From Candidatus Thalassarchaeaceae archaeon (GTDB taxonomy: Archaea; Thermoplasmatota; Poseidoniia; Poseidoniales; Thalassarchaeaceae): a stretch of 31,604 bases of DNA. Shown here in pieces: positions 7,641 to 16,500 of this stretch. Position numbers and translations under genes: made by a program. The notes under the pieces were generated by a model, which was not told where the DNA came from, searched no databases, and saw nothing but the letters and a program-made list of their open reading frames with translations. Numbering within the stretch: the stretch's first letter is position 1; each line of letters begins with the position of its first letter. The DNA is taken from positions 1-31,604 of the forward strand of contig JASLNR010000051.1 of assembly GCA_030745885.1 (NCBI GenBank), read 5' to 3'.

Positions 7641-8618
7641 TCATGCTAGGGGGCCCACCCTGCTTCTGAATGTCGATAGGCCAGCAACCCTCAGTTCCTC
7701 CGAGAGTAGATTGAAGAAATTTCCATCGGACTCAGCATCCTTAGGAACGATAACGACGCTTTCTCCCAACATACAAAGCAAGGGACACACCACTTCAGAT
7801 AGATTCGCTGCTGTGATAGTTCGGTTTACGGCGGAGAGCAGATCAGATCTTGAGGAATCAGCCAACAAACTACTAGCTTCGGCGAAGCAACGAGACGACT
7901 CAATCAACTCCGACCACCGAGATTGGTCCCAGACTCCCACACCCAACTTTCCCATCTGTTCCTTTCCCGCCTCGCTAATCCTATTTTTCCATCTAGGGTC
8001 ATCGATGTATTGTGAGGTATGCACCCCTGTTTCGGACTTCCAAGACAGGAGTATCGGAGTGTTTAGAGTCCATCCCTCGGAGATTCCGGGCCCATTATCT
8101 AGCCCGGGCCCACTGAAAGGTGAGCCTGCAACAAGCCTCCTCTCGACGCCACCTGCGGCCAATGCAGTGGTGTCACCCAAGCCACTTGACCTACTTCGCT
8201 CGACGATGTGAGCAACCAAGAAAGATCTTCTCAGACACTCCTCGTGAGGAATTCCAAGTGCCCTCTGGAACGCCATTGCGGCGGCTATAGCACCAGAGGC
8301 GGACATTCCGAACCCCTGCGAGACCGGCAGTCCCACCTTGATGCTCAGTTCCCAAGCCAACTCTCCCGCTTCGGGAACCACCGAGCAAAGCACTTCGAGC
8401 ACCTCGTCGTACATAGTGGAATTGTAACTCTCACCTAGGAAAGAGACAACGAGTGATCGCCCCCCATCCTCTCCTTTTGCTATGGCCTCAGTTCCATCCT
8501 CTATACACAGACCTGCTCCAACGCTCCCCTGTTGTTCTAGCCCCAAGGCTAGGTCGTCGATAGCGAAAAGCAGCGTTAGATGGGCTCCACATTGCCCCCG
8601 ACCGAACCTCGTGGTCAT
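7641..8618 (-). CDS. Pantoate kinase (archaeal GHMP kinase, CoA biosynthesis)
   Basis: Phosphorylates pantoate to 4-phosphopantoate, the first step of the archaea-specific pantoate kinase / phosphopantothenate synthetase route to coenzyme A. 325 residues. The GHMP ATP-binding motif is LPVSQGFGMSASGAIAAAMAF (about 97-117), followed by AHIVERSRSSGLGDTTALAAGGVERRLVAGSP (136-167), which matches the pantoate-kinase arrangement aHvaE...tGLGDv.aq..GG...R..pG.P. The N-terminal GQCGAHLTLLFAIDD corresponds to the family's APGHITGFF region but is divergent. The start ATG at 8618 follows GGTGTGGG. It lies 39 bases downstream of rpo3 on the same strand and may be cotranscribed with the ribosomal operon. 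Another GHMP kinase cannot be fully excluded. Confidence 0.83.
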   Translation of the reverse strand: MTTRFGRGQCGAHLTLLFAIDDLALGLEQQGSVGAGLCIEDGTEAIAKGEDGGRSLVVSFLGESYNSTMYDEVLEVLCSVVPEAGELAWELSIKVGLPVSQGFGMSASGAIAAAMAFQRALGIPHEECLRRSFLVAHIVERSRSSGLGDTTALAAGGVERRLVAGSPFSGPGLDNGPGISEGWTLNTPILLSWKSETGVHTSQYIDDPRWKNRISEAGKEQMGKLGVGVWDQSRWSELIESSRCFAEASSLLADSSRSDLLSAVNRTITAANLSEVVCPLLCMLGESVVIVPKDAESDGNFFNLLSEELRVAGLSTFRSRVGPLA

Positions 8619-8657
8619 AGACCCACACCAGTGAACCGGTAAAGAAGGATTGGCATC

Positions 8658-9545
8658 TCACAAAGCTGCGGCGAGGTCCTCTTCAAGCGAATTAAATTTC
8701 TCTGCCAACTCATGGGATGCCTTCTCAAAGGCAGCTCTCGAGGTCATAGACCCATCCGTCTCAAAGTCCAGTATGAACTCGCCGGGGACTTCTTCGAGGA
8801 CTATGGCACCATTGAATTTTCGAGACGCCTCTGTTCCTTCACCAACGTGATTAAGCTCGAGTTCGAGTGTAGCGACCTTGTCGATGTCATGCATCCTGCC
8901 ATCCTTCTCGAAGTCTTTGGCTGTGATTGACAAGTTCATGCCCCAGAGGATTTTAGCCTTCGTCTTGTTCTTGATTACACCTATTTTCCTAGGTGTGAAG
9001 GAGACCCCGCAGACTGGAGACCACTTCACGTGATCACGCCCCCGCCCCATTACAGCGGTAGCATAGAACTCGATCATTTGCCCCTTCAGCAGCTTGGTGA
9101 GGGGGATGCTCTTGTATTCAGCGGGAATCTCCAGAGACTCGTCGCCGAGGTGCTTCAAGTCGCCCGCAGTGACCCACTTTCCTTCCTCTGAACCGAAAAC
9201 CACGCATGAATAGATCATCTGGCATTCTAAACAACCGCGATCGTCCTCAACCAGTTCGGAGCAGTTGGGACATTCGTGCTGGAAGTGGAATCGGTCGTGC
9301 TGGGTCGGAACGGGAACCATGGCGAGCCTCTGAGCCACCATCTCGTCTGGTAGTGGCCCGGTCGTCTCCCAAGTTTCGTCGTCCTGCTCTTTGGTCCCCA
9401 ATTGGAATCTTACGCTGTCGATTGCCATCTTCGGTGTGTCAGATATGAGCGAACGTCGGAGGGCGTTCGCGAGACTCCTATCTGTCTCCGACAGCAATAG
9501 TTGCATCCTTTCATCCGACTCCTTCAATATCTCGATTTTCACCAT
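8658..9545 (-). CDS. rpoD: DNA-directed RNA polymerase subunit D (Rpo3)
   Basis: Archaeal counterpart of bacterial alpha and eukaryal Rpb3; it dimerises with subunit L to nucleate polymerase assembly. 295 residues. The N-terminal MVKIEILKESDERMQLLLSETDRSLANALRRSLIS is typical, with NALRR in the dimerisation domain. A Cys-rich loop at 92-114 (CPNC, then CLEC, then one more Cys) corresponds in place to the zinc loop of Rpb3. The C-terminal part (ATLELELNHVG, FILDFETDGSM, AFEKASHELAEKF) is the second half of the dimerisation domain. No ferredoxin-like four-Cys cluster is seen in the insertion domain. The start ATG follows GAGGTG, which overlaps the rps11 stop 9 bases upstream, so translation is probably coupled. 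Confidence 0.97.
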   Translation of the reverse strand: MVKIEILKESDERMQLLLSETDRSLANALRRSLISDTPKMAIDSVRFQLGTKEQDDETWETTGPLPDEMVAQRLAMVPVPTQHDRFHFQHECPNCSELVEDDRGCLECQMIYSCVVFGSEEGKWVTAGDLKHLGDESLEIPAEYKSIPLTKLLKGQMIEFYATAVMGRGRDHVKWSPVCGVSFTPRKIGVIKNKTKAKILWGMNLSITAKDFEKDGRMHDIDKVATLELELNHVGEGTEASRKFNGAIVLEEVPGEFILDFETDGSMTSRAAFEKASHELAEKFNSLEEDLAAAL

Positions 9546-9554
9546 ATTTTCACC

Positions 9555-9938
9555 TCACACTCGCCGACCCCGTCGACCTCCCTTGCTCTTAGTTCCATCA
9601 GTGGGCATTGGAGTAACGTCTTCGATCCTTGTGATTCTAACGCCCGCTCTAGTCAGCGCCCGAATTGCTGCTGTGGCACCTGGAGCACTGTAAGACCGGT
9701 TTCCGCCGGCGCCCCGATACTTGACGATTACATTATCGAAGTCCTTCTCGGAGAGCATCTCTGCCATCCTCTCGGCAGCCCTCGTAGCAGCAAACTGCCC
9801 ACCAGAATCAGAGCCCCCTTTGGTCACCATGCCTCCGGAAACCTTGCAGATCGTCTCAGCTCCGGTCAGGTCAGTCGCAGTGATTAGGACGGTGTTGGTC
9901 GTGCTGAACATGTGTAGAATCGCCTTGTGTCCCATCAT
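9555..9938 (-). CDS. rps11: Small ribosomal subunit protein uS11
   Basis: 127 residues, normal length for archaeal uS11. It has the family core [36 protein letters not shown], then [58 protein letters not shown] and a basic C-terminal KGGRRGRRV. It binds 16S rRNA in the platform. Its ATG overlaps the rps4 stop as ATGA (9935-9938), with AAGGAGGTG as ribosome-binding site inside the end of rps4. A second ATG one codon later is an alternative start. Part of the rps13-rps4-rps11-rpo3 operon. Confidence 0.98.
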   Translation of the reverse strand: MMGHKAILHMFSTTNTVLITATDLTGAETICKVSGGMVTKGGSDSGGQFAATRAAERMAEMLSEKDFDNVIVKYRGAGGNRSYSAPGATAAIRALTRAGVRITRIEDVTPMPTDGTKSKGGRRGRRV

Positions 9939-10606
9939 TCCACCTCCTTGGGAACGGTGTCATCAACAGTGGGAGCGTCTACTGCGCCCCTCTTGATTTG
10001 CTCGACGAACTCCTCGGAGGCACTGTCTTCTTGGACATGCCCCTCATCCCCAGAGTCAGATATTCGACGTTCGTCCAGATCTTTCCTGAAGGGGTGATCG
10101 GGATCAGCGAATGGGGAACCAGAGGTGTATTGCAGGTGCTCCTCTTCCTCCTTGCGGACATGATATCCGGGCACGGTCATGCGCTGTTTTCCGATGCAAA
10201 TGTGGCCATGGATAATCAGATTCCTTGAGGCCCTCATCGAGGGGGCAAAACCTCGGTAGTAGACTACGGACTGTAGCCTTCGAGACAGCATGTGCTCGAC
10301 ATTGATCTCTAACACGTCACCAATCTCAGCACCGGATACCAAAAGTCCCTTTCTGAACAGGGAATCGAGCAACTGACTCTTCTCCTTGGCATAGTGTCCC
10401 TCCGAGGCATCAACCCTCCCGATTAGCTTCATGGCTTGGTTTCGATGCCGGCGCAGGGCCGACTTCTCCCTCCAGATCTCCCTCATTCCGCCGGTCTTCT
10501 TCAGACCGTACTTCTCCTTGAGCGCGTGCTCCTCGTCAATCCTAGCCTGCTTCCACGGATGGGTCGGAGTCTGAGTCCGAGATCTAGAGAACTTGGGTTC
10601 GCCCAT
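9935..10606 (-). CDS. rps4: Small ribosomal subunit protein uS4 with acidic C-terminal extension
   Basis: Primary 16S rRNA-binding protein. The ATG at 10606 is chosen (223 residues) because GAGGTG lies 6 bases upstream of it; the in-frame GTG at 10615 is itself part of that site. The start [18 protein letters not shown] and the long basic N-terminal domain are typical of archaeal uS4. The S4 RNA-binding domain follows ([43 protein letters not shown]). After HVRKEEE the last 65 or so residues are acidic and low-complexity ([17 protein letters not shown]..., ending PKEVE), which makes the protein longer than usual archaeal uS4 of around 180 residues. Starts 13 bases after rps13 and overlaps rps11 by 4 bases. 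Confidence 0.97.
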   Translation of the reverse strand: MGEPKFSRSRTQTPTHPWKQARIDEEHALKEKYGLKKTGGMREIWREKSALRRHRNQAMKLIGRVDASEGHYAKEKSQLLDSLFRKGLLVSGAEIGDVLEINVEHMLSRRLQSVVYYRGFAPSMRASRNLIIHGHICIGKQRMTVPGYHVRKEEEEHLQYTSGSPFADPDHPFRKDLDERRISDSGDEGHVQEDSASEEFVEQIKRGAVDAPTVDDTVPKEVE

Positions 10607-10619
10607 CAATTCCACCTCG

Positions 10620-11087
10620 TCACTTCTTCCTCTGAACGCCTAGAGAAGAGCCCTTCCGTCCGTTGGATCTGAGCCGTTGGCCTCGAACCTTGTGCCCACT
10701 TCGATGTCGCATTCCCCGATACGTCTTCATCTCAGCGAGCCGAGAGACATCGTCATTCCTCGTCATGTTTACCTCATTGGCGATAATGTGTGCGTCTTCG
10801 TTGGTCTCCATCTCCCTTTGGCGGTTCACAAGCCACCAAGGTACTCTTGTGGCGAAGTCATCTATTGTGCTGCGAAGCAAGTCCTGTTCGTCAGTATTTA
10901 GATGGCCGCCGAGCCTATTTCCTTCTATTCCTGAGAGTTGGCAGATTAGCATCGAAGTCCTGATTCCGATGCCCTTCACCGAGGTCAGACCATAGGTGAT
11001 TGGTTTGAGCCCGTCGATGTCGGTATCAGCGATTCGTAGGATGTAAGAGAAGTCGTCTCCAAGCTCTGCCTCGTTCACTTTCGCCAA
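10620..11087 (-). CDS. rps13: Small ribosomal subunit protein uS13
   Basis: Head protein of the 30S subunit that contacts tRNA and uS19. The family core is clear: FSYILRIADTDIDGLKPITYGLTSVKGIGIRTSMLICQLSG, then VPWWLVNRQREMETNEDAHIIANEV, ending with the basic KTYRGMRHRSGHKVRGQRLRSNGRKGSSLGV. No in-frame ATG exists near the N-terminus. The open frame reaches a TTG at 11171 (183 residues), but a TATA-like element at 11150-11158 would then be inside the gene. I prefer the TTG at 11087 (156 residues, GGGGGA upstream), close to the usual archaeal length; the GTG at 11078 is also possible. First gene of the ribosomal operon. Confidence 0.96.
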   Translation of the reverse strand: MAKVNEAELGDDFSYILRIADTDIDGLKPITYGLTSVKGIGIRTSMLICQLSGIEGNRLGGHLNTDEQDLLRSTIDDFATRVPWWLVNRQREMETNEDAHIIANEVNMTRNDDVSRLAEMKTYRGMRHRSGHKVRGQRLRSNGRKGSSLGVQRKK

Positions 11088-11149
11088 TACGGTTCCCCCG
11101 TGTTCACCTGTGTGGTGGCCCTTTGGGCACTGACGCGACCTGACCTCCG

Positions 11150-11158
11150 TATTTGAAA
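11150..11158 (-). promoter_or_regulatory. Possible TATA box of the rps13-rps4-rps11-rpo3 operon
   Basis: Minus-strand TTTCAAATA. Initiation about 25 bases downstream would fall near 11128, about 40 bases before the preferred uS13 start at 11087. It lies in the 107-base gap between the methyltransferase stop (11195) and uS13. The match to an archaeal TATA consensus is only moderate. Confidence 0.35.
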
Positions 11159-11194
11159 CGAACGGAATCAAACTAATGTAGCCCGAAGCGAGCT

Positions 11195-12496
11195 TCAGTG
11201 ATGCTCTCTACAGACAACATACAGGGTATGGTCCGTTCCTCCTCGAATTAGATCCATATCGATCATGAAAGCCCTGTCACCATCAACCTCCTTCAGGGCC
11301 TTGTCAAGCCTCCTCTGCAGAGTGGGATGCAGGGAGGGTTCGAGACCGCATCTGAGAGTAATTTTTCCAATGCCATTACTAGCCGCTGAGGATGCAACAA
11401 GGTCGATGGTGTGTAACTCGGGAGGAGTTAGCCTATGTTGAGCAATTTGACCGGTCGCCACCACGAATCCCCGTACATCTTCATCCTCCGCTAGTGGATC
11501 CGTGTGAATCAATAGCGGCCTCCTCCCTTCGATTCTGATCCAAGAAGAGCCGGTCCCTCCTGTAATTGCCCTATTCAACCAGGTTTCTTGGAGGCCGCTT
11601 TCGAACAGCGCAGGATCGATTACCGAAATCCATGCACCGAAATCAGGAGGCCTGTCGAACGTGACGGCATGTGATGTCGCGGGACTTCCCTCGATGCTGC
11701 CCATGACCCTCTTCCTGCCAATGCGCAAGCAGCGGCGCGCATTCTTCGATGAAATAGAACCTATCCAAACCGTCAACCGGTCGACTCTGCCACCTCCTTG
11801 GCTCAGCCACTCCCATGTCCTGACGCAACCCGGGAAACACGTCTCTAGAATCCCATCGATCATCGCTCTCTGAACGGAATCCAGTCTTGGAGAGAGGTCC
11901 AGAAGTACAGCAGGACCCCGAGGCCCGGCCTGCAGGTGCTTGCTCCACGCCCTCATCACCGATTTCAGATTGGGTTTCATCTCATCGACACTATGGCTCT
12001 GTGCGTCTTGGGGGCGGGCTGGATCCAGATGTAGCATAGCGATTGGGGGGTGAGCCCTTGTTCCTCCTTCCCGAAGGCTAGCCCAGTAAGCTGAGATTGC
12101 AGAGTCTGCGGCCGACCCATCCCCAACGAGAACCCTATCGAGCGAGCGTTGCACGTCTCCTTCGGAGTTGAGTTGCATGTTAGCAGCGCAGAGTTCAGCG
12201 ACACCATCGTCTAATTCTATTCCGAGGGCCGGACGTCGCAGAATCTTGGAATAGGCAATCAGTTGCACCCCCGAGCCCGCAGCCGCATCTAGAATCACAC
12301 CGGCTGGGAGAACCATCGGATCAATCTGTCCAGCCCGAATCGACGCTACCGACCAAGGCGTTGAGAGCCTCCGCATTTCTTCGGTCATGATAAATGACGG
12401 CTCGCCCTTCCTCGCCGACTTTGGCTTTACCTGCTCCTTAGTCCTACTGAGGAGCTCTTCGGAAGGTGTGAGGGCTACATGCTCTCCTTCGGTCAC
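11195..12496 (-). CDS. Class I SAM-dependent methyltransferase with THUMP-like C-terminal region (PG_1098-like)
   Basis: 433 residues from a GTG preceded by a G-run. The N-terminal half is a Rossmann methyltransferase: motif I VILDAAAGSGVQL (67-79), acidic end of strand 2 LGIELDD (91-97), and LHLDPARP (155-162) followed by VDEMKPNLKSVMRAW. The DPAR motif with a downstream ..P.l..l pattern is characteristic of the PG_1098/THUMP-like family rather than of N6-adenine enzymes with NPPY. The C-terminal part (ELHTIDLVASSAASNGIGKITLRCGL..., VVCREHH) fits the small THUMP-like domain. An RNA substrate is likely but not proven. The upstream FKBP-like gene is 42 bases away on the same strand; the ribosomal operon follows. 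Confidence 0.72.
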   Translation of the reverse strand: MTEGEHVALTPSEELLSRTKEQVKPKSARKGEPSFIMTEEMRRLSTPWSVASIRAGQIDPMVLPAGVILDAAAGSGVQLIAYSKILRRPALGIELDDGVAELCAANMQLNSEGDVQRSLDRVLVGDGSAADSAISAYWASLREGGTRAHPPIAMLHLDPARPQDAQSHSVDEMKPNLKSVMRAWSKHLQAGPRGPAVLLDLSPRLDSVQRAMIDGILETCFPGCVRTWEWLSQGGGRVDRLTVWIGSISSKNARRCLRIGRKRVMGSIEGSPATSHAVTFDRPPDFGAWISVIDPALFESGLQETWLNRAITGGTGSSWIRIEGRRPLLIHTDPLAEDEDVRGFVVATGQIAQHRLTPPELHTIDLVASSAASNGIGKITLRCGLEPSLHPTLQRRLDKALKEVDGDRAFMIDMDLIRGGTDHTLYVVCREHH

Positions 12497-12538
12497 GACC
12501 CCCCCTCGTGGGCCTTGGTCAAGTCACTTTCGGGATTC

Positions 12539-13486
12539 CTAAGCAATCGGTCCTTGATTGATTTTCAACTCAAAGCGCAACCAAGAATCTTGCAACTCGT
12601 GACCATCGTTGTTCCCATAAGCGATTGGAGGAGGGAGGAGCGTGGTGTGCGAGGTCCCCGTGTCCACTGTCGGAAATAGACCCCTGTCGTTGTCGATGTC
12701 GAGACCTATTGCAGACCATCCGAAACCATCGATGTAGGCCGGATCGTCACCCGCCGTAACAACCAGGTCCCCTTCGTCCAGCTCCTCCCCGGTGTCAGCG
12801 TTCCAGACGGTGTAGTGAACATTTATCCTGTCGCCGTCGGTGATGTGGAGGTCACGAATCTCTGTGCCCTCGAGGATGTGCACATCGAGTCGGACCTGCG
12901 CCTCGGGCACCGAGACGTGAGTCGCTGTGATGCTAATCTCTCGCTCGTCAATACTATCGGTCAAGCCAATCTCAAGAATTACGCTTTCGTTACCCTCAAT
13001 GCTTCTCGTGATGAAGGGCTCTCCAGGAGGATCACTGGCCGCAAAAACAACCCCTCCCCCACTTATTTCCAACACTAGGTTGAGAGTCTCGTTACCCCTG
13101 TTGTAGACAACAACGCTCGCGCCATCACCACTGCCTTGGTGCTCCCAGTCGCATCGCAGCTCACCTGGATAGAGGAAGACATCGTCCTGTTCGGACAGGT
13201 TATCTGGCCAATCCCAGTCGTCCCCTCTAGCCGAGCAGGTGTCGAATAGGAGATCTACCTCCCAGACCCACCTGTCACCTGACTTCAGCAGCTCGACGTT
13301 TTTCGAGCCGAAGGAGGTATCTAGATCATCGAGGAAAGCCATAGCAGAAAGGCCGACCCATACACTCGAGACAATCAGTGCGACGACCGTCCCAATAGAC
13401 AGGACGATAGCCGCCCTTGGAACGGCCATCTTGTTCAGACCGAGGGGAATCGGAGGGTGCTCAATCTCGTCAGCAGTGTCAGACAT
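12539..13486 (-). CDS. Membrane-anchored protein with C-terminal FKBP-like domain
   Basis: 315 residues from the ATG at 13486 (AGGT upstream); a GTG at 13501 would add five. A short cytoplasmic N-terminus is followed by one membrane helix at about 23-48 (AAIVLSIGTVVALIVSSVWVGL), so the rest is probably outside the cell. The middle contains four Cys that could form disulfides (LLFDTCSARGDDW, GELRCDWEHQ) and a beta-rich region. From about residue 215, GDRINVHYTVWNADTGEELDEG, AYIDGFGWSAIGLD and LPPPIAYGNNDGHELQDSWLRFELKI match the FKBP order VhYtG....dG..fdss, viPGfe.al.gm, iPpe.aYG.......l.FevEl. Several active-site positions differ, so isomerase activity is uncertain. Encoded 61 bases downstream of the large membrane protein and possibly cotranscribed with it. 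Confidence 0.6.
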   Translation of the reverse strand: MSDTADEIEHPPIPLGLNKMAVPRAAIVLSIGTVVALIVSSVWVGLSAMAFLDDLDTSFGSKNVELLKSGDRWVWEVDLLFDTCSARGDDWDWPDNLSEQDDVFLYPGELRCDWEHQGSGDGASVVVYNRGNETLNLVLEISGGGVVFAASDPPGEPFITRSIEGNESVILEIGLTDSIDEREISITATHVSVPEAQVRLDVHILEGTEIRDLHITDGDRINVHYTVWNADTGEELDEGDLVVTAGDDPAYIDGFGWSAIGLDIDNDRGLFPTVDTGTSHTTLLPPPIAYGNNDGHELQDSWLRFELKINQGPIA

Positions 13487-13562
13487 CCAAGACCTAGTCA
13501 CGTATCCTTGTCATGCCCGCCCGTCATCAAGGTTGGCACGAGCCGACTAAAAGGGGACCCCA

Positions 13563-16500
13563 CTAATCCTTAGCCAGATCTTCCTGATTAGCCAGGCCTA
13601 ACCACGCCACAATACCTAGCTCTAAGGCAAGAACAGTTAGAGAAATCAGCAGGTTCGATGGCTGAGACAACTCGCTAGAGACGAAGACAATGGCGCAGAG
13701 GATAGCCGTAATGAGGTCCACCAAACCCCAAATTCTGAGCGCTTTTCGCAATTGGAGGATTCCTACTACCCATACGACAGTGGACATAACGGTCAGGAGG
13801 ATCGGCATTGGAATCTCATCGATGAACCCCATCGCCAAAGCACCTGAGACAACGAAAAGATGCCCATCGACTGCTAGGGTCATAGTCCACGTTTCTGCCC
13901 TTAGCGGTACGGTGAGCCCACACAGGGCAATCAGCGACATCCCAAGTATGAACACGAAACCCGGAACCAGATCCAAGACCGCATCATTCCACGTACCCAC
14001 GGCCAACACTGCCAGAACTCCACTTGGAAGTGCCAAACCGAGACCCGAGGGTCGGGCAAGCTTCCAACTTCTGAATGATGCGCTGAGGACGGCGAGCAGA
14101 CCGGCGGGTCCGAACGAGAGCAGCACAATTGCAAAGCAACGAAAGCCAATCCCCATTCCGTCCGGGCCATCGCCTCGCCCCAGTTTTGCCCTCCTCTCAT
14201 CAATCCAGAAGTTTCCTGCCACACAAAGAGTGAGAAGGACCTCTAATAGGTACCAAGGACCTCTCCACTCTAGGGAATCTCCCTCGAACGGATTGACAAA
14301 TAGGGGTGGCGGCAGGCTCCCTATGACCAGAAACCCGATAATCCTGGATGCTAGAATCGGGAGCACTAGCCAGTCTATGGCAATGGGTATCCTTTCGAGG
14401 AGATTCTCCTGATGTACTAGTGAGATGAGTACCAGAACTAGGATCAGTACTGAAACGACAGCCATGTCCAAGAGTACAATATTGCTGCTCCCAGGAGGAA
14501 TCACATGGGCTGTGACGAGAGCTGTTACAAGCCCACATATGGTTAGGGCGATGGGCACCTCCATCCCCATGATGTGCGGTAGCTCAAGCTCCAATCCCCT
14601 AGTCCTGTTTCTTACAAGCAGAACAATTAGACTAGAGAAGCTTCCAGATGCAATCAGGAAAAGCGGCCAAGAATCCTGATTATCCCCGAAAATTCCCGCA
14701 TACAGAACAGTCGAACCCAATACGATTGCCAGCACGGCGAGACCGACGACAGGTCGGTGGCTCGCATCCGTCGTCAGGAGCTCCCCCATATCATCTGTTT
14801 CGGATGCCTCCCGCATCTTCCGGCGAATCTCCTTCATCTCAGCGACTTTGGGATTGAATTTACGAATCGTTCCTTGCTCAAGGGTGGAGTCCCTCACCGA
14901 ATCTCCTTCGCCCGTGACAGAACTTAGAATCGAGTCCCGCTTGGCTATTGATCGAAGTTCGGCCCTAATCTCCCCACGAGCAATCAACCACACCGAGGTG
15001 ACTGCGAACATGCCAATTGAGGAAATATTGAGATATTGATTTCCACTCTCCAACGAGAGAACGATGGTGATGACCAAGAGCAGCAGGGTGGAGGTTGCTG
15101 GTTTGATTATCTTCTCCATCTTCTCGGACATAGGAAGGTATGCAGCTAGCAAGACAGCCGTGCACAGCACAGCAGCAAGACCGATGCCAGGATTCGGAAC
15201 AGATGCGGTATCCTCGAGTATCAAAGAAGCCTCGCGACCACTCATTGCAACTAGAATGGGAAGCGACATCAGCACCATTCCAAAGGTGAATCTGCCCTCA
15301 TCGTCTCGGCCAAACAGCAAGGGGGAGATCGATAGGCAGAGAATCCCCATCAAGGCCTCGTCCAGCCCATGTCTCCATTGAACGACAATAACTGCGAAGG
15401 CCAGGATTCCCATGATTTGCTCTGGCTGGCCAGGGCGATATCCGAGAATCTCAGCACCCACGTGCAAGCCTCCTAGCAAAGCGAGGACCACTAGAATCGT
15501 GATAGCAGTGAAACCACCGAACTGGGCCATGAAGAGGATGGTGATTACGGGGAGCCATAGACCAAGGCTCCAGAGTTGCAGGGCGCCGGAGTCCCTGATT
15601 GAGGCAGAAACCTCCGTGATCCCTAGGAACCGGTCAGCTAGGTTCACGCCCCTGTGACCCATCCTGACGTTCACCAAGCAGAGCAGGATTGAGGCCAAGC
15701 ACAGGTAGAGAGCGAGGGGTATTGGGTCTAGGTCTATGATTCCGCCCGGATCTGAGATGTCATTTGCCAGTAGAACGGTCCTGATGGTCTCCTGTAAGGC
15801 CTCCTCCAAGAGGACCCAAGTCCACGGGAGGAGTACCGTAATTCCCGAGAGGGACGGCGATTCCCTATTCAACGCCAGAATCGCGGTACCGATGTGCAGC
15901 GCGGATAACAGGGATAGGAGTAGCACACCACCGTCTCCCCCCGCTTCTGAAGATTCGGTGGGGACAAGAAGCACGAGCATGATCAGGATGGCAACAGCAC
16001 CAATCCAGAGGACCCTGTCCGTGACGCTTTTCTGATCTCTCAGAATAACGAATCCCGTGGAGGCAGCACCTAGGATGGTGAAGACCTGATAGGAAGTCAG
16101 GTTGAGCAGGTCCTCTACATTGTCACCTGCCAGCAGAATCACGCTTAGGATGAACGCAGATACGAGCAGAGGCGCCGATACTCGCTCACGATCAACGCCT
16201 CGGACTACGAGGTATGAACCACCGAATGCCCCACCGAGGAACGTTACCATTCCCAGCGCGTAGCCAAGATCGTCCCTATTCGCCGCAACGGCTAGGAGAG
16301 CCCCGATCATGCCGAGTGAAATAGAAACCCCCCATAATCCTGGTTTTCCCAGTCCAACAGCCTCGAAACCGCTTGAGAACCAGTTCTCCTTGCGCGCGAA
16401 CCTCGCTGCCATTGTGGCGTTAAGGGCAGTAACGACCATCAGCAGAAGAAACAGCAGGAGGGGTGAGTCTAGCTGGACCACTCGCAACTGAGCTATCTCG

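Noticed and set aside
13690..14412. 240-codon plus-strand open frame
   Set aside because: It lies wholly inside the antisense of the intact 1245-residue membrane protein; composition (Ser/Thr/Arg/Pro-rich) is that expected from the reverse of hydrophobic codons.
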